A stretch of 64,000 nt of DNA from Rachicladosporium sp. CCFEE 5018 (taxonomy: Eukaryota > Ascomycota > Dothideomycetes > Cladosporiales > Cladosporiaceae). The position numbers and the translations under genes were made by a program. Shown one piece after another: positions 53,351 through 63,610 of the stretch. The DNA lies in contig KZ111157.1 of assembly GCA_002077045.2 (NCBI GenBank), forward strand, positions 666,383 to 730,382. The letters run 5' to 3'. The notes beneath the pieces are model-generated. The model was not told the DNA's origin and made no database searches. It worked only from the letters and a program-made list of their open reading frames with translations. How positions within the stretch are numbered: the first letter of the stretch is position 1; each line of letters begins with the position of its first letter.

Positions 53351-54379
53351 ATGGACGCCTCGACCATCCAGAACAAGTTTCTGAAGACCAATGATGACTT
53401 GGGACTGGTGGCAGTGGGCTTCTCCGGCGGACAGGTATGTCATGTAGCAAGCTCGTAAACGATAGACAGATACTGACAGTGACGATCACAGTGCAAAGCC
53501 GGCGTCGACGCCGCCCCAATGGCCCTCATCGAGTCCGGCCTAGTCGACCAACTCCAGAACGACCTAGCCTACAAAGTCCACTACGACAACGAAGTCCACG
53601 CCTACACGTCCCTACTCCCATCCTCCGACCCACCCCACCGCGGCATGAAGAACCCTCGTGCCGTCTCAGCAGTCACGCAAGAGCTCTCCAACCAAGTCTA
53701 CGCCCACGCGAAAGAAGGCCGCTTCGTCCTCACCCTCGGCGGCGATCACAGCATAGCCATAGGAACAATTAGCGGCACCGCGAAGGCGATCAGGGAGAGG
53801 TTGGGCAGGGACATGGCAGTCATCTGGGTGGACGCACACGCCGACATCAACACGCCTGAAACCTCCGACAGTGGCAACATCCACGGCATGCCCGTTGCCT
53901 TCCTCACAGGTCTCGCGACAGAATTCGCGGAAAATCCCTTCGGCTGGCTGAAACCCGAACACCGCGTAAGCGTCAAGAAGCTAGTCTACATCGGCCTCCG
54001 CGACATCGACCGCGGCGAGAAGCGCATCCTGCGCGAACACGGCATCAAAGCCTTCAGCATGCACGACATCGATCGCCACGGCATCGGCAAGGTGATGGAT
54101 ATGGCGCTCGGACACATTGGCACCGACACACCCATACACCTGTCTTTCGACATCGACGCGCTGGACCCGAGTTTTGCCCCTAGTACTGGCACTGCTGTGA
54201 GGGGCGGTCTGACGTTGAGAGAGGGGGACTTCATTGCCGAGTGTGTGCATGAGACTGGGAGTCTTGTGGCGCTGGATTTGGTGGAGGTGAATCCTAGTTT
54301 GGAGCAGAATGGCGCGGCGGAGACGGTGAGGGCTGGGGTGAGTATTGTGAGGTGTGCGTTGGGGGATACGCTGTTGTAG
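53351..54379 (+). CDS. CAR1: Arginase
   Basis: Exons 53351-53434 and 53492-54379 give 323 residues starting MDASTIQNKFLKTNDDLGLVAVGFSGGQ. An upstream in-frame ATG at 53297 would add 18 residues that fungal arginases lack. The manganese-binding sets are complete: GGDHS near 111, DAHAD near 142 and SFDIDALDP. Other anchors are GNIHGMPVAFL, LREHGIKAFSMHDID, STGTAVRGGLTLREG and VALDLVEVNP. It hydrolyses L-arginine to ornithine and urea. The last 250 bp use mainly G-ending codons while the preceding 600 bp use C-ending ones. Confidence 0.95.
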
Positions 54380-55131
54380 CGAAGTCGGCTTAAGGGACAA
54401 GGTTTGAGGGTCGGCGCTCGAGGTTGACCAGTCTCGATCGACTGCGTACGACCTTGCGCTCTTCTCTGGTCTTGTGGCCGCACACGACCCAACTTCGTAT
54501 GGTTCCGGGCTGCATCTTTTCTCTCCTGAAGAAGTTCCCTCAGATCTTGCTGGTGGCGTCTCTCAATGTAAGCGCGGCCCTCTTCGGTCTCGGAGTCACT
54601 AAGCGCAGCATCTGCTCTCATTTCCGCAAGCGCCCTCTCTTCTGACTCTCTCGCTTCTGACCTCGTTTGGAACCGTCTTGTTCCATCCCACGTGCAGCCT
54701 CGCGTCTTGACTCGTTCATGGTATTTGCAGACACTTTCGCCAAAGTCGGGATCGTATGGGCCGAAGTTACCGAACTGTAAGGGCGGAAGGTCATAGAGCT
54801 GGCTAGACCTCTGCGCTTGAGACTGTGGCTCGATGCTATCCAGTGGCGTGTGGCAGGTCTTGCTCCTTTCGCTGGTGGCGTCTGGTGACTGGTCCGGAGC
54901 TCGTTGTTGATGTGACATTGGGGAAGTGGGGAGTGATGGGCCACCTTGATCGACGGCTCCATTAGCAGCTGACGGCGATGGTCCCACAATCGGTGCAGTG
55001 GCAGAGCTCGCTTCGTCCGCACATGGAGCTTTTGTTCGTTGTCTGCTTCCGCGACTCGAGTCCGTTCGGCGACGCTTGGGTGGGCGACATTGGCCAGATT
55101 TGTAGCTCGGAGAGTCAGGAGAAGACTCCAT
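53986..55131 (-). CDS. Hypothetical protein; 3' part antisense to arginase doubtful
   Basis: The frame starts at ATG 55131 (MESSPDSPSYKSGQCRPPKRRRTD) and is open for 381 codons. Residues 1-240 look like a real protein: a basic PPKRRR nuclear-localisation-like motif, a disordered Ser/Pro region, then a conserved-looking block. That block reads FGNFGPYDPDFGESVCKYHERV, GCTWDGTRRFQTRSEARESEERALAEM and GRAYIERRHQQDLRELLQERKDAARNHTKLGR. From about 54390 leftward the frame lies opposite the arginase coding sequence and its composition looks like a shadow, so a real gene probably ends earlier or splices. The family is not recognised. Confidence 0.45.
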   Translation of the reverse strand: MESSPDSPSYKSGQCRPPKRRRTDSSRGSRQRTKAPCADEASSATAPIVGPSPSAANGAVDQGGPSLPTSPMSHQQRAPDQSPDATSERSKTCHTPLDSIEPQSQAQRSSQLYDLPPLQFGNFGPYDPDFGESVCKYHERVKTRGCTWDGTRRFQTRSEARESEERALAEMRADAALSDSETEEGRAYIERRHQQDLRELLQERKDAARNHTKLGRVRPQDQRRAQGRTQSIETGQPRAPTLKPCPLSRLRYNSVSPNAHLTILTPALTVSAAPFCSKLGFTSTKSSATRLPVSCTHSAMKSPSLNVRPPLTAVPVLGAKLGSSASMSKDRCMGVSVPMCPSAISITLPMPWRSMSCMLKALMPCSRRMRFSPRSMSRRPM

Positions 55132-55557
55132 TGCTCTCTTCTGCTCTCTCACGTCGCTTGATTGATCTTGGAGACCTCTGTTTGGAGCGTGCTAAGCTTA
55201 GGCGATATGAACATCGTAGACTGGGTCCTAGGCAGCAGTCAACCTTGTCTCCAGACATGACCAAACCTTCTCAATGGCTTCGTTTAGGCACCCACACCAG
55301 TCTACCAAGATATAAGCATAGTCAAGCGTCTCCTAGAGTCGTCTAAGAGATCTCGGGTGTGATCAGATCTTGAGTCGTATTCGTGAATGCTAGCAAACTA
55401 TATAGATTGCTGATTGCAGCCTCCCTCGGGGTATCATTCTTTCATCATGAATCATAAACGCCGCCCAACACCATACCCAGCTATGTCCGTTCAGTATTGT
55501 TAGTCTGGGCCTCATGTGACCGTCCCACTCCCAGTCCGAACTCGAACAAACCCGGGA
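55132..55557. other. Intergenic, nothing recognised
   Basis: About 0.43 kb between the hypothetical protein start and the end of the Yippee gene. No RNA gene or protein-like frame is seen. Confidence 0.4.
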
Positions 55558-56331
55558 TCACTCACTACCACTTTGCACGATCCTACTCTGCCTCCTCTTC
55601 CTCGCCACGCCCGGCGTCCAAACCCCCATAAACAACTCCTCACACTCCTCCTCATCCTGACTGTCAAACTCCACGACCTCCGGCATAGCATCCGGCGGCA
55701 TCACAAAACTCCTCCGTTTCTTCCGTCCAGCCATCCCACTCTGCCTCAGCATCTCTGCCTCCTCAATCCCATCCTCGCTTTCCCACGTACTATTCCGGCA
55801 AACCTTCTTGGCTTCAAGAATGAACTTCCCGACTTTGTAGCGCTGTGACTCTTCTTCGGCGGAGATGTATTTCCAGCCTAGCACGCTGCCGCATTGGGAG
55901 CAGGAGATGTCGCCGACTGTGTGAGCGCCTGTCACGAGCTGGCGTGGGACGGGCTTGTGGGTGTAGGTGTTTGGAAGGTTGGGGAGAGCATCGTTGCGTT
56001 GCTTCGTAGTGTGGACACCTGATGAGTCGCCGGCTGATGCGCTTAGGGTGGGCGCGACGAGGTAGGCGCGGCCGTGTCGGCCGTTGAACCCTTTCGAGAT
56101 GATCTGGGAGGAGAGCGCGAGGTCTGTCAGGCAGCGGGCGCAGCGGAGGTGCGAGGCATGGCCTGAGAGGTAAGACTCACCAGGCGGACTTGCGCTGGAG
56201 ATGCTATCAGAGCGGTAGCCTGTGCTCGTACTCGATGTGCTTGACTGCCGCCGTCGGAAGGGCGGAGTTGGGATGAGGAAGGTAGGAAACAGTGCAGGTG
56301 GTGAGGGGATCTGAAATGGAAATGGAGGCAT
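55558..56331 (-). CDS. Yippee/Mis18-fold zinc-binding protein
   Basis: The first ATG of the frame is at 56331 (MPPFPFQIPSPP), giving 257 residues. After a Pro/Ser-rich N-terminus the Yippee fold has two zinc-binding pairs: CARCLTDLALSSQIISKGFNGRHGRAYLV (first pair near 66) and SCSQCGSVLGWKYISAEE (near 144). Between them lie RQLVTGAHTVGDI and, after, SQRYKVGKFILEAKKV, all family hallmarks. The insert between the halves and the acidic C-terminus (EFDSQDEEECEELFMGVW) are longer than in small Yippee proteins such as Moh1. Yippee proteins are linked to ubiquitin-ligase (GID/CTLH) and nuclear roles. A specific role here is unknown. Confidence 0.87.
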   Translation of the reverse strand: MPPFPFQIPSPPALFPTFLIPTPPFRRRQSSTSSTSTGYRSDSISSASPPGESYLSGHASHLRCARCLTDLALSSQIISKGFNGRHGRAYLVAPTLSASAGDSSGVHTTKQRNDALPNLPNTYTHKPVPRQLVTGAHTVGDISCSQCGSVLGWKYISAEEESQRYKVGKFILEAKKVCRNSTWESEDGIEEAEMLRQSGMAGRKKRRSFVMPPDAMPEVVEFDSQDEEECEELFMGVWTPGVARKRRQSRIVQSGSE

Positions 56332-57438
56332 CACGACTTGCTTTCACTCTGAGATGACCATGGTATGGAAGGAAGGAAACCAAGGCGTGCAAGAGTGTGT
56401 TGTGATGGAATGCTGTCACGCGCCTCAGTGCATACAGCTGACTCGATGCTTACCTTGCGGTGAGACAAAGAGGCCGCCATGCTCCGCAAGCACACAAGTC
56501 GAGTGACTTGGTGCTCGCGCACGACGTCCGACCACTGCCGTCGCGATTAGCGATGTGAGAGGGGCATCGTGCATGCAGCTAGCCGCTATATCCTGTAGCT
56601 TGTCTGCAGCTCGATGGTGGGGGCGAAGTCGACGACCGCCAAGACTCACGGTCACGTGCATGCGCCAACACTGCGATGAAGATGGTGGATGGTCTTGTCA
56701 AAGGCTATGAGTCTCGTCCGTTCCGATCGCTATCACGCCTTGCCTAGGTAGTTCCAATCGCTTCGAGCTTCAGTCTCCGCAGACCGTAATTGCCCCTGCA
56801 TGCTTTCGACTTCTTGAGCGGTAACAGACTCCATGCTCGACGAGATTTGATCGCCAAGCCCTTCACAGTCGATCTCCGATGCTTTGCTGTGGATATTGAC
56901 AGCCCCCTGGCAAAAGTGGGAGTGAGCCCCAGGCGAGAAGTATGTGCCCGATTTGATGCGTGAACCACAATGTGTTTCGATGTCTCCGCGTTCGGCCACC
57001 AAGCTGGATACGACTGGCTGCGGCCCAGGACGCTTTGCATCTGGGTGGATGAGTTGCTGACAGGAGAATCGTTGATCTGGAAGCCATACCGAGAGGTCTA
57101 TTGTTCCTACTTCATATTCGAGTTGCAGCTTGCCTCCTCGCGAGCGCAGCTCCCAAATGGCACTTCTCTTCAAGCAATTCGGGAGCCTTATCAACAGGGG
57201 ACAGCTATGCTGCACACACGCCGCATATAAACGCACCGGTGTGTTGTGCTAGACTGCGCCATGCAATTGTATGCTTGGAAAAGGACCAGCATATTGCACC
57301 TAGTCGATGTCAGATCATGTAGGTTGCTAAGCACCGCTCATACCCTGTCCAACGACCCGACAAGGCTGTGTCATTGATCCCGCGACATTGCCGGTGCTCT
57401 ATACTTCATAGCAATAGTGACAGTAGTAGCCACAGCAC
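56332..57438. other. Intergenic, no supported gene
   Basis: About 1.1 kb. A short minus-strand frame (ATG at 56480, MAASLSHRK) is followed by a good GTAAGC donor at 56454, suggesting a transcribed 5' leader exon of the Yippee gene. Joining it to the main frame always meets a stop, so it would be untranslated or an upstream ORF. Minus-strand frames at 56733-57236 have no recognisable content. Confidence 0.4.
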
Positions 57439-58419
57439 TCAGCCAGGCTCACTACGCTTGACGCCTACCGCACACTGTCGTCCGGCAAACATCTCCGACA
57501 CACTTGCAACACCCTTCGGCGCAAGTCTCATCGCCTCGAACTTCGACTCTGGCAAACGCTTGCCAGCAGCTATGCTCTCCACGATCCACTCCGCAGTCAC
57601 ATACTTGACAGCTTTGCCACCAATACGCGTGACTTCCTTGTGAATCTTTGTGCCAGCCAGACCACCTCCGCAGCCGCCACCGGCGCCTCCAGGCTTGCCA
57701 ATGATGACGTGTGTCACGGTCTTGCGGCCGAGGAAGATGCTCATGTTGGCGCCGTGCTCGCTGAGAAGGCGTTTGAGCTTGTGATCGGACATGTAGGGCA
57801 TTGTTGAGCCGTTGATGTACATGTTGAGGCCGGCGAATATCTGAGGGCTGGCTTGTGCGACTTCATGTGATGCGTCAGGAGTCGTGACCTCTGTTTTGAT
57901 CTCGTCGTCCGGTGGTGTGGGCTCGGTATGATCCAGTGGTGACAGCAGATGTGACGGACTGCTCTCATGGCTCGTCCAGCTCGTCTCTCGTATGGTCCCA
58001 TCCGGCTTCCGGAACGGCGTATACGGGTTAATCACACATGTCGGCTTGCTTTGAGGGTCTTCCACCTTCACTCTCTTCGCAGGTCGCTCGACCTCCTTCT
58101 CCACCTTCATGCTCTCCCAGATGCTCGTCTGTCCATTAGTTCTAAGACCCTTCGCGCCGACAACCCAGCCTCCGTCTTCAGTCCGTCCATCCTGACCGAA
58201 GTCGAGACTGCCCGCGCCGACAGTATCTGAGATACGCTTACCACCTCCTGCGCCGGCGCTGAACTGCTCGCGAAGCTTTGTCGACCGAGAGTCGCGCCAT
58301 GACGTGCTGCCGCTAAGTCTGTTGTCTGCACGCTGGTGGCCGGTGGCGGAAGAATTGAAAGGGTCGAAGATGGACTTCGTAGGCTTCGGCACTTTTGGTA
58401 TGGGCGTTGGCGCAGGCAT
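57439..58419 (-). CDS. BRCT-domain protein, Rev1-type BRCT
   Basis: A single exon encodes 326 residues from ATG 58419 (MPAPTPIPKVPKPTKSIFDPF). The N-terminal half is disordered, with a basic PAKRVKVEDP nuclear-localisation-like motif and WVVGAKGLRTNGQTSIWESM. The C-terminal BRCT domain (about 190-320) reads FAGLNMYINGSTMPYMSDHKL, KRLLSEHGANMSIFL, VTHVIIGKPG, then KYVTAEWIVESIAAGKRLPE with the conserved Trp. FxGLxxYING...SDxxLKRLL...HG is typical of the Rev1 BRCT. No polymerase domain is present, so it is a stand-alone BRCT protein, probably a DNA-damage adaptor. A Gly-rich insert (GGAGGGCGGG) lies in the domain. Confidence 0.85.
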   Translation of the reverse strand: MPAPTPIPKVPKPTKSIFDPFNSSATGHQRADNRLSGSTSWRDSRSTKLREQFSAGAGGGKRISDTVGAGSLDFGQDGRTEDGGWVVGAKGLRTNGQTSIWESMKVEKEVERPAKRVKVEDPQSKPTCVINPYTPFRKPDGTIRETSWTSHESSPSHLLSPLDHTEPTPPDDEIKTEVTTPDASHEVAQASPQIFAGLNMYINGSTMPYMSDHKLKRLLSEHGANMSIFLGRKTVTHVIIGKPGGAGGGCGGGLAGTKIHKEVTRIGGKAVKYVTAEWIVESIAAGKRLPESKFEAMRLAPKGVASVSEMFAGRQCAVGVKRSEPG

Positions 58420-58962
58420 CGTGTATCACAGCATATCTTCTATGCCTCGACGCCGCACTATTATTCGCCAGCATGGAAGTAAATATAAGAGACGTTAGCT
58501 ATCTGTGTTTCCCCTCAACGCGCGTCCGGAACGCGAGGTCACGAGGTGCACTTTAGATGGAACCCCTCTCTCTCCCACGCATGTCTTTCCTCCCAATTCG
58601 ATTCGGAACATAGTCACAGCATCGAGGACCGGATGCCTCCTGCGGAACATCCTGCTCGAGCATGCTGGCCGCGCTGCAGCTCACGCACAGATTTCACTTG
58701 GGACTTGGCCTTGAACGGCGCCCAAAATCCCTAGGATTGGTCTGTAGATTGGTCTCCTTTCAGACCCTCCTGTGTCCCATCTGTCCTGCACGACTTTGCC
58801 CTCCGGCTGGTCCAGCCCTAACATCTGGATGTCTTCGATTGCTGCAGCTCCTAGCTAGTCCTTCGCCTTCAAGAATTCAGTGACGTCCTGGATACGGCAC
58901 TGAGATCCGCATGCTGTAGCTATCCTCTGGTCGCACCAGAGCACGCGCTTATCTCATTAGCC
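58420..58962. promoter_or_regulatory. Divergent region, BRCT protein / GH76
   Basis: 543 bp upstream of two divergent genes. No gene or RNA is recognised. Confidence 0.4.
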
Positions 58963-60774
58963 ATGGGACTCAAGACGGCTCCGCTATGGTGGCGAGTCGA
59001 GTCTCTGGAGGTCACTCGATTGGATCGATCGAGGCCTTTGATCTTGCTTGCACTATGCCTCGTCCTGGCGTTCACATACAAGATGAGGTGTATAGTAAGC
59101 TCGCTTCCTGTATTTGCGCTCGTAGGTATATCGTCGAACTCGCCTATTATCAATGGGTACCAAGCCAGTGGCCATGGTGGGCAGCGATGGCAGAGCTCTA
59201 CGATTGATGGACGACCCATGAGCTGGCTCACTGAAGTCGAGGGAATCTTGTCTACAATGCAGACCACATACTGGAATGGCACGTATTGGCCCGGTGCATT
59301 ACAATGGGTAGATGCATTCCTGGATACATTGCTCATAGCGTCAGATCGATCGTTCACGAATGAAGTGAAGAGCTCATCGATCAGCGCCATAAGATCGCAA
59401 TCTTCCACCTCTCGAATGCAGGCCGACATCAAGAGATACTTCTACCAAGTCGAGGCATACTACGGAGGCGAAGACACAGTCCAGATCTTCGACGCAGCTT
59501 ACGATGATGCACAATGGGTAGTGCTGGAATGGCTTGCCGCGATCAGATTCGTGCAACAGTACGATGATCTCCTTGGTTCTGACCATGGTGAAAGCAACGT
59601 TGCACGTTTCGCCCACCGAGCACGGCTATTCTACAACATCGTGGAGGGCGAGTTTGACACCTCGCTTTGCGATGGTGGCGTTACGTGGAACCCTACGTTA
59701 GCAACATACAAGAACGCGATCACGAACGAGCTCTTCGTTTCAAGCTCTATCGCGATGTATCTCTACTTCCCGGGAGACCACGATACGGATCCCTACCCGC
59801 ATCCGGACTATCTGTCTTTGACCAACATCACTCTGCCTGCATTGCCCGTTGCGAAACCCCACGACGCTGTCTACCTGGAGAACGCTATCAATGCCTATGC
59901 ATGGTTCAAGTCCCACAACTTCACGAATGGCCAAGGACTGATAGTCGACGGCTTCCACCTGTCCGACAACCAAACAACTTGTGACAAACGCAACGAGATG
60001 GTTTACACGTACAATCAAGGAGTGATCCTTTCGGGTCTACGCGGCTTGTGGGAGGCTACCGGCGAAACGTCGTACTTGAACGATGGCTATTCGTTGATTG
60101 CCACGGTCATCAACGCGACTGGTTGGTATGCTGACACTGCTGTGGAGGCAGCACAGTGGTCAGGCCTAGGCAGGAACGGCATCATGGAAGATTACTGCGA
60201 TGCGCCTGCCAACTGCTCGCAGGACTCGCAGATCTTCAAAGGTATCTACTTCGAGCATCTCGATCTGTTCTGCGAGCCTTTGCCTACGAGTAAGGCCCTT
60301 GTGCCCGACTTAAGTAAACTTGCCGATCCAGATCTAGGAGCCTCGCACGCGGCGAGGTGCCAGAGCTACCTACCATGGATCGAACACAATGCGCAAGCAG
60401 CATTGAAGACACGCAATGGGAGCGGAATTATTGGTGGGTGGTGGGGTGCGAGCTATGTAAATCACACACAAAGCGCAGCGTCGTACTGGAGTGTGGAAAT
60501 TCCAGCAGACAGCTGGGATGAACGCAACCAGCCTTGGGTGCTCGGTCAAGCGCCTTGGGTATGTCGCGGTCCAGCCTGTCGATCGCCAGGCAGCCGCATC
60601 TCTCCACCGATTCATGCAGATTTGAGGCGTCGTAACTTGCCCTTGACCAGTCGCGATTCCAACGACAAAGGCAGAGGCAGGACCGTAGAAACGCAAGGAA
60701 GCGGACTGGGTGTTGTCAAAGCCGCGAACGACTTCAGCTACAGAGCACGAGTGCAGGGTCGCAAACAGTCGTAG
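58963..60774 (+). CDS. GH76 endo-1,6-alpha-mannanase, Dcw1/Dfg5-like
   Basis: This intronless frame has 603 residues from 58963. The N-terminus has one hydrophobic segment (PLILLALCLVLAFTY). A second in-frame Met at 59083 (MRCIVSSLPVFALVGISS) would give a shorter protein with a classic signal peptide; both are possible. The GH76 domain shows the catalytic Asp pair in AAYDDAQWVVLEWL near 180, EVYN-like TYNQGVILSGLRGLW, NQTTCDKRNEMV, and C-terminal GIIGGWWGASY. Several N-glycosylation sites occur. GH76 proteins process GPI-anchor mannose and cross-link mannoproteins to wall glucan. The C-terminus is basic and lacks the hydrophobic GPI tail of Dcw1/Dfg5. Confidence 0.88.
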   Translation: MGLKTAPLWWRVESLEVTRLDRSRPLILLALCLVLAFTYKMRCIVSSLPVFALVGISSNSPIINGYQASGHGGQRWQSSTIDGRPMSWLTEVEGILSTMQTTYWNGTYWPGALQWVDAFLDTLLIASDRSFTNEVKSSSISAIRSQSSTSRMQADIKRYFYQVEAYYGGEDTVQIFDAAYDDAQWVVLEWLAAIRFVQQYDDLLGSDHGESNVARFAHRARLFYNIVEGEFDTSLCDGGVTWNPTLATYKNAITNELFVSSSIAMYLYFPGDHDTDPYPHPDYLSLTNITLPALPVAKPHDAVYLENAINAYAWFKSHNFTNGQGLIVDGFHLSDNQTTCDKRNEMVYTYNQGVILSGLRGLWEATGETSYLNDGYSLIATVINATGWYADTAVEAAQWSGLGRNGIMEDYCDAPANCSQDSQIFKGIYFEHLDLFCEPLPTSKALVPDLSKLADPDLGASHAARCQSYLPWIEHNAQAALKTRNGSGIIGGWWGASYVNHTQSAASYWSVEIPADSWDERNQPWVLGQAPWVCRGPACRSPGSRISPPIHADLRRRNLPLTSRDSNDKGRGRTVETQGSGLGVVKAANDFSYRARVQGRKQS

Positions 60775-61287
60775 GGCCGCGTCATGCAGGCCGATAGCTG
60801 TCTATTCAGTATATTCCCAGATAACGACCGATATGTTTCCAAATAACGGTCGCAATATGGAGATGCGTCAAGACCAGAACTCGAGGCGTGCAGGAACGGA
60901 CCAAGGGACGCACAGTTTGGAGTGAGTTCAACGGCGATGTCTCAGTTGAGCGGTGCCCTTGTAAAGTGAGATCGTTTCGACGGGCATATTCTACATTCTT
61001 GACGCTTGCATTCTAGCGGGTCCTAAAACGGGTGCGCCATCTTCCCGATTTACCATTGCCTATCTTCTGGCTGGCTGCTGTATCGATTCAACAACCATGG
61101 CCATGCACCAATGCGCATATATCGACCAGGATACGTTCCGTCGCAAGACCCATCTCCCTTCCACGTCCAAGTAATGTTACTGTCTTTCCTTAAGTCTTAC
61201 GAGTTCTCTGTTGCGTTCTGCCCTTTCGGCGGCTATTGAGCCTGCCTGTGTCGTATCCTATCAGCAGCTGCATATCTCGATATCACG
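60775..61287. other. Intergenic between GH76 and GH128 genes
   Basis: 513 bp containing the GH76 3' end and the promoter of the next gene. Nothing else is recognised. Confidence 0.4.
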
Positions 61288-62252
61288 ATGCGTTCTGCAA
61301 CCGCAGTCGCCGTGCTAGCCACAGCAACTTCGGTCCTCGCGGACACAGTGTCTCTGGACTCCAGCAAGCGCGGTCTCTGCTACGTCAAAGGCGAGAACGC
61401 AGCAGACGACGCGATCTGGGACAATGCCAACGGCACGTTGAAATGGTACTACAACTATCAAGCCCAGCCAACCAGCGGGATCGACGACCGGTTACAATTC
61501 GTACCCATGCTGTGGGGGACCGATGGCCAGAACTCGGGCTTCTATCAGACGGTGAAAGGTCTCATAGATGGTGGACGGAAGATCGAGTACGTGCTCGGCT
61601 TCAATGAACCAGATGGCTGCAGCAACGGTGGATCCTGCATCAACCCACAAGTGGCAGCATCCACGTGGCGATCTGAAATCGAGCCATTGAAAGAGCTGGG
61701 AGTCCGGTTGGGTGCGCCAGCAGTGACAGGATCGCTGCAGGGCTTCACATGGCTTGAGGACTTCTTCGATGCATGCAATGGCGGCTGTACAGCGGACTTC
61801 ATCCCTGTACATTGGTATGGAAACTTCGAAGGTTTGGCATCGCACATGGGTCAGGTCAACGCAAGCTATCCGAACCAGACGATGTGGATAACGGAGTTTG
61901 GATTGCCTCAGCAAAGCGCGGCTGCGACGACCGAGTTCTTCAATCAGAGTCTAAGCTACTTTGACAGAACACCGTAAGCCGAAGACTTGCCGAACGCGAG
62001 AGTAGCTGTACTGATTATCTTCGCAGCTTCGTCACGCACTACTCCTGGTTTGGTGCGTTCCGCGCAGACGTCAGCAACGTGGGGCCTAACAGCGCCTTGC
62101 TCACGTCGAAGGGCCAGCTTACCGATATGGGCGCAAGCTACGTTGGCCTCACGGAGGCAGAGGCCGCCAAAGCATCGAGCGCGAGTAGCACCGCTACAAT
62201 AGCCGGCTGGTCGATGATTGTCGTTGCTGCAATGTTCTGGACACTGGCATAG
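61288..62252 (+). CDS. GH128 beta-1,3-glucanase/glucan-binding protein, Asl1-like, probable GPI anchor
   Basis: Exons 61288-61973 and 62027-62252 (GTAAGC donor, TTCGCAG acceptor) give 303 residues. The signal peptide is MRSATAVAVLATATSVLA. The TIM-barrel glycosidase has the acid/base Glu in EYVLGFNEPD near 105 and the nucleophile Glu in MWITEFG near 201, with YNYQAQPT, FIPVHWYGNF and FVTHYSWFGAF as family landmarks. The C-terminus is Ser/Ala-rich, then hydrophobic (GWSMIVVAAMFWTLA), consistent with a GPI anchor. GH128/Asl1 proteins act on or bind beta-1,3-glucan in the wall. It follows the GH76 gene on the same strand. Confidence 0.92.
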
Positions 62253-62658
62253 CTTCAAGATGCTCTTAGACACGTACTGAATACATGTATAGACCTATAG
62301 ACCTACGAGATTTTGAGCATCGCCTCAATCGACACCAATCACCGTTCGCCAAGCTCGATGTTCTGCGGAGTACTGGCCAACACGGGTCATCGACGCGACG
62401 AACGAACGAGCACGATCACTTACTGCGATTAGAGTTTCGATGAGCTTCTCCTCACAACAAGACAAGGTGCCACGCTGCTCGACACCCGGTTGTGATTTCG
62501 GCTGAGGTGCGAACTCGCATCGAGGGGTAAGTGATTATGACGATGGACCGCACTGATAAGTCGTCGCCTCCACCATACAGTTGTTGTGTTGTAGTCGACG
62601 TGCAAGACATATAGTCTGTTGTATACGATCGATAATCACGCTGCAGTAAGACGCCAAC
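62253..62658. other. Intergenic upstream of the alpha/beta hydrolase
   Basis: 406 bp with no recognised feature; presumed 3' UTR and promoter. Confidence 0.4.
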
Positions 62659-63610
62659 ATGCCGAACACCAAAACAGTCCATGTTCCCCATCTGGGCGGC
62701 ATCGAAGCCGCCTACCACATGCCCCAGCCCTACGATTCTTCCAAGCCTACTCTGGTCCTCGTGAATTCATTTACCACATCGTCGGAGTTATATCGTAGCC
62801 AGTATGCCAACAAGGATCTCACCAACGCTCTGAACCTGATCTCCATCGAGCTCCTGGGCCATGGCCAGACCAGAACCAAGTCGGAGAACTTCACGTACTG
62901 GGACACCGCGATCATGAACCTGCAGGTCCTTGATGCATTGAAGATCACGGGTAAAATCTTCGTGCTGGGAACGTCGCAGGGCGGGTGGATCACAGTCCGC
63001 ATGGCGTTACTGGCGCCCGACAAGGTATGCCCCAAATTTGAAAGCATGAGCGTCCTCCATGAGTTTAACATAACAGCAGATCGCCGGCATCATCCCACTG
63101 GGTACCTCGTTGGACAACGAGAATCCCCGCACCGTCAAGCTCGGCTGCTGGGATGGTCCAGCGCTTCTGAAAGACAACATCAGTGCCTGGACCTCGAACC
63201 AAAGCACTTCGAGCTTCGAGCCAGATACGGACTATGCTGACTTCTTGATCGACATCGGCTTCGGCAAAGAAGTTGATAAAGAGACGCGCCAATTCTGGCG
63301 CGACACGATCAAGGCCAATTACCAAGGCGACGACGGACGACGCCGAATCCGTATGGCTGCAATCAACCTAGCTGAGCGAGACGGCTTACACTCCAGACTC
63401 TCGGACGTGCGATGCCCGGTATTATGGCTGCATGGCACTGATGATGCGGTGTACTCGGTGGCGAACGCAGAGGAGGAGATCAAGCTGTTCGTTAACTCGC
63501 CGGACGCGAGACTACAGGTTGTCGAGGGCGGCAAGCATTTCCTGTCGTTCAGCCATCCGAAGGACGTGGATGCGGCTCTGATCAAGATGGCGCAACAGTA
63601 TGGGAAGTAG
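62659..63610 (+). CDS. Alpha/beta hydrolase
   Basis: Exons 62659-63024 and 63077-63610 flank a 52-nt intron (GTATGC donor, ATAACAG acceptor) and give 299 residues. The nucleophile elbow is LGTSQGGWIT (Ser near 106). The acid Asp lies in VLWLHGTDDAVYS near 243 and the catalytic His in EGGKHFLSFSHP near 275. The early LVLVNSFTTSSELYRSQY and the ELLGHGQTR strand-loop match the 3-oxoadipate enol-lactonase-like group of the superfamily. It lacks a signal peptide, so it is probably cytosolic. The substrate cannot be predicted; no pathway genes lie next to it in the window. Confidence 0.88.

Noticed and set aside
56454..56480. Coding first exon MAASLSHRK for the Yippee gene
   Set aside because: All acceptors tested before the main frame lead to a stop; at most it is a leader exon or upstream ORF.
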